The notes under the pieces were generated by a model. That model had not been told where the DNA came from, ran no database searches, and worked only from the letters and a program-made list of their open reading frames with translations. From the NCBI GenBank assembly GCA_031271805.1, contig JAISUX010000002.1:1-39868 (forward strand): DNA of 39,868 nucleotides, in the 5' to 3' direction. The stretch's first letter is position 1. Each line of letters opens with the position of its first letter. The DNA comes from Tannerella sp. GTDB lineage: Bacteria; Bacteroidota; Bacteroidia; Bacteroidales; Tannerellaceae. The position numbers were made by a program, and so were the translations under genes. Shown here piece by piece: positions 35,038 to 39,868 of this stretch.

Positions 35038-35214
35038 ATGGAAAATTTGGTAAAGAAAATCGAGGCTACGTATGCAGAATTTATCGCAGACGCAAATGCT
35101 CAATTAACTAAGGGCAATAAAGCCGCAGGTACTCGCGCCCGTAAGGTGTCGTTGGAACTTGAGAAGCAACTCAAAGAGTTCCGTAAACAATCTATCGAAG
35201 CGGCGAAAAAGTAA
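35038..35214 (+). CDS. Histone H1-like DNA-binding protein (Hc1 family)
   Basis: The 58-residue product is small and Lys/Arg-rich, with the motif NKAAGTRARKVSLELEKQLKEFRK (residues 27-50) characteristic of the Hc1-like mini-histones of Bacteroidetes. The family resembles chlamydial Hc1 in composition and is thought to bind and organise DNA in a sequence-independent way. It is a short, single-gene unit with a consensus promoter (34945-34975) and a strong terminator (35232-35273), both read directly from the sequence. It stands in the gap between the V-ATPase operon and the GtrA-like gene. Confidence 0.92.
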   Translation: MENLVKKIEATYAEFIADANAQLTKGNKAAGTRARKVSLELEKQLKEFRKQSIEAAKK

Positions 35215-35231
35215 CTCGATTTATTAAACAT

Positions 35232-35273
35232 AAGCGGGACAATGGCTTGCGCCGTCGTCCCGCTTTGGTTTTA
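35232..35273 (+). terminator. Rho-independent terminator after the histone-H1-like gene
   Basis: AAGCGGGAC (35232-35240) and GTCCCGCTT (35257-35265) form a perfect 9-bp stem with a 16-base loop, followed by TGGTTTTA. It starts 17 bases after the stop. Confidence 0.85.
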
Positions 35274-35415
35274 TAATAATCCATCGTTTTCGTCCTGGTG
35301 GAGTTTTTTTGGTATTTGAGCATTGCCGTCTAAAACGCCTGCAAATGTCCAAATAATGACTGAAAAAATAATTCCCTATCTCATAATCAATTAATTATTA
35401 AGTTTGTATGTTGTC

Positions 35416-35901
35416 TTATTGGAAGGTATATTTTTTTTGGCCGATATAGCTGCAAATCATTGTGATGACGGTGATAATCATCTTCGAAGGGGTTGGGTAG
35501 AAATTCAGTCCATCGACGAATAACTTCAATCCGGCATAGTTAATCAACAGATTAGCAGCCACTATCATCAGATAGCGGATGAGTTGTGTTCTGCCACGCA
35601 AATCGGAGGCTGTAAAAGTGACGTATTTTTGCAACAGGAAGCCCGAAAAAGTCGAAACGGGGAAAATTATTACAAGCGTTGCGATATGCGGACTTAAAGT
35701 CAAAAATCCTATATCAACAAGCCTGTCTTTCATAAAAAAGTTATATACAAAGAAATATAAAGCCCAGTCGAACAGGACGTTAGCGCCGCCGCAAATGCCA
35801 TATCGGTATATTTGCAGAGGCACGAATTTTCGGAAGGGCGGATAAGTGAAGTCGATGACCGCCATTATCAGAAGTCCGATTTTTGTCAGGAGGTTACGCA
35901 T
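35416..35901 (-). CDS. GtrA-like membrane protein
   Basis: The 161-residue product has four membrane segments (about 35-55, 68-92, 105-126 and 134-156) and the GtrA pattern FRKFVPLQIYRYGICGGANVLFD at the N-terminus plus a C-terminal KKYTF. GtrA proteins flip or carry polyprenyl-phosphate-linked sugars, or act with polysaccharide synthesis genes; the substrate here is unknown. It is the third gene of a minus-strand operon, one base after the ThrH-like gene. After it, up to 35274, no gene is seen. Confidence 0.88.
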   Translation of the reverse strand: MRNLLTKIGLLIMAVIDFTYPPFRKFVPLQIYRYGICGGANVLFDWALYFFVYNFFMKDRLVDIGFLTLSPHIATLVIIFPVSTFSGFLLQKYVTFTASDLRGRTQLIRYLMIVAANLLINYAGLKLFVDGLNFYPTPSKMIITVITMICSYIGQKKYTFQ

Positions 35902-35902
35902 A

Positions 35903-36514
35903 TCAGTCTATATAATCCAAATGGCTTGAAATAAGGGTTTTCAATTCGTCGATGCTGTGCGTGACAGCGAATTGGGGATAGTCGGCAATCACGTTTTCCG
36001 GTGGACGGAAGAGTATTCCGATGTCGGCGGCTTCGAGCATGGGGACATCGTTGTAGGAATCACCGAAAGCGAGGACTTTGTATTCGAGGCTTCGGAAGGC
36101 TTCTACGGTACGGCGTTTCGGGTCGGGCTGGCGCAGGCGGTAGTCGGTGATACGCCCGGAGGCGTCGATCTTAAGCGAGTGACATAGCAACATAGGGTTT
36201 TCGAGTTGGTCCATTAATGGTTGGGCAAACTCAATGAAGGTATCCGAAACGATGGCGAACGGACAGTGCGAACGCAACCAGCGCACGAAATCCAAAGCTC
36301 CGTCAAGAGGTTCAAGCGTCGCTATGACATCCTGTATGTCTTTGATTTTGAGATTGTTCTCGTCGAGCACTTTCAGTCGATAGCGCATCAACTCGTCATA
36401 GTCCTTGATGTCGCGCGTCGTGAGTTTCAACTTTTCAATACCCGTTTTTTTAGCCACATTTATCCATATCTCCGGCGTGAAAACGCCTTCGAGGTCGGCA
36501 CATATTATCCACAT
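35903..36514 (-). CDS. thrH: ThrH-type HAD phosphatase (phosphoserine phosphatase/homoserine phosphotransferase)
   Basis: ThrH of Pseudomonas has phosphoserine phosphatase activity and can move the phosphate to homoserine, which links serine and threonine synthesis. The 203-residue product has the HAD nucleophile motif CADLEG (Asp7), followed by FTPEIWINVAKKTGIEKLKLTTRDIKDYDELM, typical of ThrH. The second motif is SDTF (Ser near 90), then QPDPKR with Lys, and GDSYNDVPMLEAAD for the final acid pair. It starts 17 bases after the metalloprotease stop and lies one base before the GtrA-like gene. Confidence 0.92.
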   Translation of the reverse strand: MWIICADLEGVFTPEIWINVAKKTGIEKLKLTTRDIKDYDELMRYRLKVLDENNLKIKDIQDVIATLEPLDGALDFVRWLRSHCPFAIVSDTFIEFAQPLMDQLENPMLLCHSLKIDASGRITDYRLRQPDPKRRTVEAFRSLEYKVLAFGDSYNDVPMLEAADIGILFRPPENVIADYPQFAVTHSIDELKTLISSHLDYID

Positions 36515-36531
36515 ATATTATATTTTTACCT

Positions 36532-39087
36532 TTATTTTCGTGTTTCGAGCGCTGTTTCAATCTTCGCTTGTAGGTCGAGCAGGTGACTGCGCTTGATACC
36601 TGAGGCCGAGGCGAGGGCGTTCCTGATGCCGACATTCAAGTCGATTAATTGGGCGCGGGCTATACCTGATGCATCCGACGGAAAGCTGCTTTGCGCCGAA
36701 GCTGCGCTGCCACCCTGTGGAGTAGGCTGCGGTGTAGGATTAGCCACTTTGATAAGAGCTGCCACATAATTTTTCTGGAGGTTGCGCCTATAAATGTCAA
36801 TGGCTTCGCCGGAAGAAAGTTCCGACCATACAAACTTCTTCAGGTCGGCAAACATTTTCAGGGCAGTATATGCCGAGGCGCCGTTGTAGGCCTCATCTCG
36901 AAGCATCTTGTCAATAGTGTTCTTACTGATCAAGCGGTCTATAATTGTCTTTTGAACGCCGCCGATAGAATTTACCGGATCAACCGAGGCTTTATCTATC
37001 AGCTTTTTATCAATCAGCCATGCGGGTGTTTTAAAGAGTTGTTTTCCGAGAAAGTCCATAGCTTTTTTCTGAATGTCCGCCGTGACAAATTCGGTGGCGT
37101 TGCCCGGTTCCTCAACCATAATCGGCGTTGAGTAGATGCCGCCTATGTTGGTCGTCACGTGCCCCATGTAGCGCCCGTACTGAGTAACCAACTCCCTGTA
37201 TATTGCGGCGGCGTTATCGTAGCCCTTGTCAGGCTCACGCGTCCAGTCAAGGATATTCGGCATGATGCGTTTGAGGTTAAGTATGCCGTAGTGTGAAGCC
37301 AGCATTGCGTCGTCGCCTATGGCTTCGCTCTGGTTGCGCGGGTCGTTGCGGTCGGTCTCGGTACCGAAAGTGAAACGCTTGTCGCTCTGCAACTTAGCTA
37401 TGATAATTTTATTCCAATATGGTATTTCGTCTTCGGGTGTCTCGAACTGCGGCAGGTACTTGTATCCCCATTCTATCGACCATTCGTCGTAAATGCCGAT
37501 ACGCGGGAAAAGCCCGGCCTCGCCGATGCTGTCTTCGGGCTGGGCGACGTAGTTGAACCGTGCGTAGTCCATTATCGACGGCGTGTGGCCATTTGCCTCG
37601 ACCCATGCCTTGTCACGCAGTTTCTCGACCGGCACCGTCGCCGACGATCCGAAATTATGCCTCAGCCCAAGCGTGTGCCCTACTTCGTGCGACGAAACGA
37701 AGCGTATCAGCTGCCCCATAAGTTCATCGTCGAAATGCAGTGTCCTTGCCCGCGCGTCCGAAGGGCTTGCCTGAATGAGGTACCAGTTGCGAAGAAGTAG
37801 CATCACATTGTGGTACCAGTTGATATGAGTTTCTATGATTTCGCCGCTGCGGGGGTCGTGAACGTGCGGGCCGCTGGCATTGGGGATGTCCGAGGGTTTA
37901 TATACTATCGCCGAGTGACGGGCGTCTTCGAGGCTCCACGACGAGTCTGCCGGCGCTTCGTATGCCACTATCGCGTTCTTGAAGCCGGCCTTCTCGAATG
38001 CCTTCTGCCAATCGTTAACGCCCTGAATCAGATAGGGCACCCATTTCTTAGGCGTTGCCGGGTCGATATAGAATACTATCGGCTTCTTAGGCTCAACCAA
38101 TTCACCGGCAGCATATTTCTGCAGGTCTTCATCCCTCGGCTCAAGCCTCCAGCGCGTAATCTTCGACTTGTAGTCAATACCTTGCGGATTAGAGTCGAAA
38201 TCGACATATCGTACGGCGAAATAAGCTACACGAGGGTCGAAAAGCCTTGGTTTCATCGGTTCTTTCGGAAGTAATACCAAAGAACTGTTCAACTCGTAAG
38301 TCAATGTCGCCGTCGGGAATTGTTGCGCCATTTGCGGCGAAACTCCCTGTGGAGCTACTTGCTGGTATGTCTTAACCGTCTGTATCTCAATATTTATAGG
38401 AAAAGCCTTGATTGTGTCGATATATCCGCGGTCGCCGAATATATTGCCGATACCACGCTGACGTTTCAGGTTTGTATCGAAAAAGAAGACGTTGTTGTCG
38501 GAGTTGAGGAACTCGGTCATGTTGATTACCAAGTTATTAGCTCCGCTTATCGTGTCTTTGTTGACGGCCTGCACCGGAAAGGACGCTGCTATAGGTTGGA
38601 GGTTAGAGTTTTTGACCGCCTGATACATTCCAAGTGTGTCGTTGGCCTGCTCAATATAGGTTATAGTCTTGATAAACACCTTGTTATTAGGCCCTTTTAC
38701 GAAGCGAATGACGTTGTCGCCAATCTGGTCTCCGGGGTAGCCGACAACGGACTTGTTGCGGTTGACAGGCGCTTTTGAAATCCTGTTTACGACAAGAATA
38801 TCCCGGTCTAAAATCGAGTCCGGCAGCTCAAAATAATACTTGTCCTTGACTTTGTGCACTTTGAAGAAGCCGGTGCTTGTTTGCGCATCCTTAGTGATGA
38901 TGTCTTTAAATGGTTTCAGTCCGTCTCCGGCATCTGGTTTAGCAAGCGAATCCGGCTTAGATACACCGGACGCCTTGATTTCTTTTTTCGTTTCCTGTTT
39001 CCTTTTGACGGGAAATTTAACCTGCGCTCCCACGGCAAAAACCATTGTGAGCAATAATGACACGACGATAAAATTTCTTCTTAGCAT
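36532..39087 (-). CDS. Exported zinc-dependent metalloprotease (DUF5117/DUF4953 type)
   Basis: The 851-residue product has a signal peptide (MLRRNFIVVSLLLTMVFAVGAQ) and a zinc-protease centre HEVGHTLGLRH near residues 467-477 (HExxHxxxxxH). The N-terminal two thirds match the DUF5118 and DUF5117 layout and the part after the active site the DUF4953 layout. The C-terminus from about 790 has a Pro/Gln/Ser-rich linker and two copies of a helix-like unit, ASGIARAQLIDLNVGIRNAL and ASGIKRSHLLDLQAKIETAL. The family is common in Bacteroidetes and probably cleaves proteins or peptides outside the cell or in the periplasm. The ATG at 39087 starts the signal peptide; a -7 box TATCTTTG lies about 35 bases upstream. 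Confidence 0.92.
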   Translation of the reverse strand: MLRRNFIVVSLLLTMVFAVGAQVKFPVKRKQETKKEIKASGVSKPDSLAKPDAGDGLKPFKDIITKDAQTSTGFFKVHKVKDKYYFELPDSILDRDILVVNRISKAPVNRNKSVVGYPGDQIGDNVIRFVKGPNNKVFIKTITYIEQANDTLGMYQAVKNSNLQPIAASFPVQAVNKDTISGANNLVINMTEFLNSDNNVFFFDTNLKRQRGIGNIFGDRGYIDTIKAFPINIEIQTVKTYQQVAPQGVSPQMAQQFPTATLTYELNSSLVLLPKEPMKPRLFDPRVAYFAVRYVDFDSNPQGIDYKSKITRWRLEPRDEDLQKYAAGELVEPKKPIVFYIDPATPKKWVPYLIQGVNDWQKAFEKAGFKNAIVAYEAPADSSWSLEDARHSAIVYKPSDIPNASGPHVHDPRSGEIIETHINWYHNVMLLLRNWYLIQASPSDARARTLHFDDELMGQLIRFVSSHEVGHTLGLRHNFGSSATVPVEKLRDKAWVEANGHTPSIMDYARFNYVAQPEDSIGEAGLFPRIGIYDEWSIEWGYKYLPQFETPEDEIPYWNKIIIAKLQSDKRFTFGTETDRNDPRNQSEAIGDDAMLASHYGILNLKRIMPNILDWTREPDKGYDNAAAIYRELVTQYGRYMGHVTTNIGGIYSTPIMVEEPGNATEFVTADIQKKAMDFLGKQLFKTPAWLIDKKLIDKASVDPVNSIGGVQKTIIDRLISKNTIDKMLRDEAYNGASAYTALKMFADLKKFVWSELSSGEAIDIYRRNLQKNYVAALIKVANPTPQPTPQGGSAASAQSSFPSDASGIARAQLIDLNVGIRNALASASGIKRSHLLDLQAKIETALETRK

Positions 39088-39120
39088 GAATTTATTATAA
39101 ATGTTAATTGTAATCGACAG

Positions 39121-39128
39121 CAAAGATA
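39121..39128 (-). promoter_or_regulatory. -7 box of the metalloprotease operon promoter
   Basis: On the minus strand TATCTTTG matches the -7 consensus exactly, about 35 bases before the ATG at 39087. No TTTG is found 19-21 bases upstream, so only the -7 element is supported. Confidence 0.5.
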
Positions 39129-39176
39129 CATAAAAGTTTTTAATTTATATATAGTTATTGGATTTTTGGTGAAGAT

Positions 39177-39207
39177 TTTGTGAAATAACGGAATTGTTGT
39201 AACTTTG
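39177..39207 (+). promoter_or_regulatory. Promoter of the His-rich membrane protein gene
   Basis: TTTG (39177-39180), a 19-base spacer and TAACTTTG (39200-39207) match the Bacteroidetes consensus exactly. The expected transcription start is about 39213, only a few bases before the first ATG at 39216. Confidence 0.75.
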
Positions 39208-39215
39208 CAGCGACA

Positions 39216-39560
39216 ATGAAAGGTTTAAGGAATAGAACAGGAGCAGGGTTGTTGATGTGGCTTTTTATAAGTTACTATGTGTCAACGACTACGTTTGTCC
39301 ACACGCATTACTTCGCGTGGGGGATGGTTACTCATTCACATCCTTATAATCCTTTTGGGGACAGCCCGCTTAAGCATAATCATACGCAGGCGGAATGTCT
39401 GCATATCGCGTCGCTGTCGCATTTTGCTTTGACTGCCGTCGCTATGGTGGCGGTTTGTTTCGTGGCTGCGGTTATTAGGGTTGTACTGACTCCTGCTTTG
39501 GCGGCGGTGCGGAAACGGTGTAGTTTGTTCTTGGCGCTACGGGCGCCGCCTATTGTGTAG
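39216..39560 (+). CDS. Small His-rich membrane protein of unknown function
   Basis: The 114-residue product has two membrane segments (about 10-28 and 66-92). Between them is a His-rich loop with HTHYFAWGMVTHSHPYNP and LKHNHTQAECLHIASLSH, which could bind a metal ion. I do not recognise the family with confidence. Small His-rich membrane proteins precede heavy-metal efflux genes in some Bacteroidetes, and the next gene begins as a lipoprotein that might be an efflux adaptor. If transcription starts at about 39213, the mRNA is almost leaderless. An ATG at 39255 is a possible alternative start. Confidence 0.65.
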   Translation: MKGLRNRTGAGLLMWLFISYYVSTTTFVHTHYFAWGMVTHSHPYNPFGDSPLKHNHTQAECLHIASLSHFALTAVAMVAVCFVAAVIRVVLTPALAAVRKRCSLFLALRAPPIV

Positions 39561-39562
39561 TT

Positions 39563-39649
39563 CGCAATGACAGAGATGCGTACGAGCGTGGAGACGGAAA
39601 CCTAACAGATCTTGGAGACTTGTTAGGTTTAGGGTGAGGCGTCATTGCT
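39563..39649. repeat. Nested palindromic repeat (interspersed-repeat-like)
   Basis: Two inverted repeats are nested: outer GCAATGAC (39564-39571) with GTCATTGC (39641-39648), inner AAACCTAACA (39598-39607) with TGTTAGGTTT (39621-39630). All arms are perfect. GCAATGAC/GTCATTGC ends and CCTAACA/TGTTAGG cores are, as I recall, parts of dispersed repeats in many bacterial genomes, but this cannot be checked here. It may be an interspersed element or, as RNA, a structured leader or terminator between the two genes. Confidence 0.65.
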
Positions 39650-39665
39650 TCTTTCTAACAATATA

Positions 39666-39683
39666 ATGTGCCTAACGGCACAT
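39666..39683 (+). repeat. Short perfect hairpin before the lipoprotein gene
   Basis: ATGTGCC (39666-39672), loop TAAC and GGCACAT (39677-39683) make a 7-bp perfect hairpin with a 4-base loop. There is no T-run after it, so it does not look like a terminator. It ends 34 bases before the ATG at 39718. Confidence 0.55.
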
Positions 39684-39717
39684 CTATTGCAACATTTATA
39701 TTTTAAACACAAACGAA

Positions 39718-39868
39718 ATGAAAATCAATATATTATATATCATTTTTTTATTGTCGTTGCTTGGCTGCGGGAATAGCGGCGGGGGCGACGGCAGTGCCGG
39801 TTCGGGTATTAAAACCGATGGCGAGATTATAACGGTGGCGGCTGATGCGCCGCTGCTGAAACATATTA
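39718..39868 (+). CDS. Lipoprotein, N-terminal part (possible efflux RND adaptor)
   Basis: Only the first 50 residues are in the window. The product has a lipoprotein signal (MKINILYIIFLLSLLGCG, lipobox LLGC), then a Gly/Ser-rich linker (about 18-30) and GEIITVAADAPLLKHI. The last piece resembles the start of CzcB/CusB-type efflux adaptors of Bacteroidetes, but so short a stretch does not allow a firm call. The His-rich membrane protein upstream fits a metal-efflux setting. No consensus -7 box is seen directly upstream, so it may be read from the promoter at 39177-39207. Confidence 0.55.
   Translation, partial: MKINILYIIFLLSLLGCGNSGGGDGSAGSGIKTDGEIITVAADAPLLKHI

Noticed and set aside
35274-35415. 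Possible small gene or RNA between the mini-histone terminator and the GtrA-like gene
   Set aside because: I see no start with a promoter, no hairpin of note and no tRNA-like fold; the stretch is A/T-rich and looks non-coding.

Overview
The window is a 39.9 kb chromosomal segment of a member of the Bacteroidota, most likely order Bacteroidales. Support: most intergenic promoters match the Bacteroidetes sigma-ABfr consensus (TTTG, 19-20 bases, TAnnTTTG); the gene order rimP-nusA-infB-cvpA-sufBCD; a V-type ATPase operon in the order E-X-A-B-D-I-K; a Bacteroidetes-type Hc1-like mini-histone; and families common in that phylum (DUF1080 lipoproteins, DUF5916, DUF5117-type metalloprotease). No rRNA, tRNA, CRISPR array, transposase or phage gene was seen. 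Coding density is high and no gene-free stretch exceeds 300 bases.

Layout. 1-9473 (minus): one long operon, rimP-nusA-infB-cvpA-sufB-sufC-sufD, then the start of an exported DUF5916-type gene cut by the window edge. It has a consensus promoter and a short leader that can fold into a GC-rich hairpin. 9600-10979 (minus): a lipoprotein with two DUF1080 domains. 11138-16953 (plus): a compact six-gene cluster of a soluble Ser/Thr kinase fused to an FHA domain, a tail-anchored FHA-like protein, a membrane-spanning kinase with a TPR-like outer part, two exported proteins and a probable outer-membrane beta-barrel protein. 16964-19774 (minus): uvrA, divergent from a ferritin gene (19949-20434). 20436-21779 (minus): citrate synthase. 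21957-27286 (plus): a second two-domain DUF1080 lipoprotein, tgt, an LptF/LptG permease and an ArnT-like glycosyltransferase. 27254-34784 (minus): the V-type ATPase operon. 35038-35214 (plus): a 58-residue histone-H1-like gene with its own promoter and terminator. 35416-39087 (minus): exported metalloprotease, ThrH-type phosphatase and GtrA-like membrane protein. 39216-39868 (plus): a His-rich membrane protein, a nested palindromic repeat and the start of a lipoprotein.

How the genes work together. Most of the window is housekeeping: translation and transcription factors coupled to Fe-S assembly, ion transport, DNA repair, iron storage, tRNA modification and envelope assembly. The part that stands out is the kinase/FHA cluster. 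Its gene spacing (18, 4, -4, 4 and 1 bases) implies co-expression, and the predicted locations of its products run from cytoplasm through the inner membrane and periplasm to the outer membrane. This is the best candidate here for a poorly described system, a Ser/Thr phospho-signalling device spanning the envelope. That assignment is inference; the families and gene order are read from the sequence.
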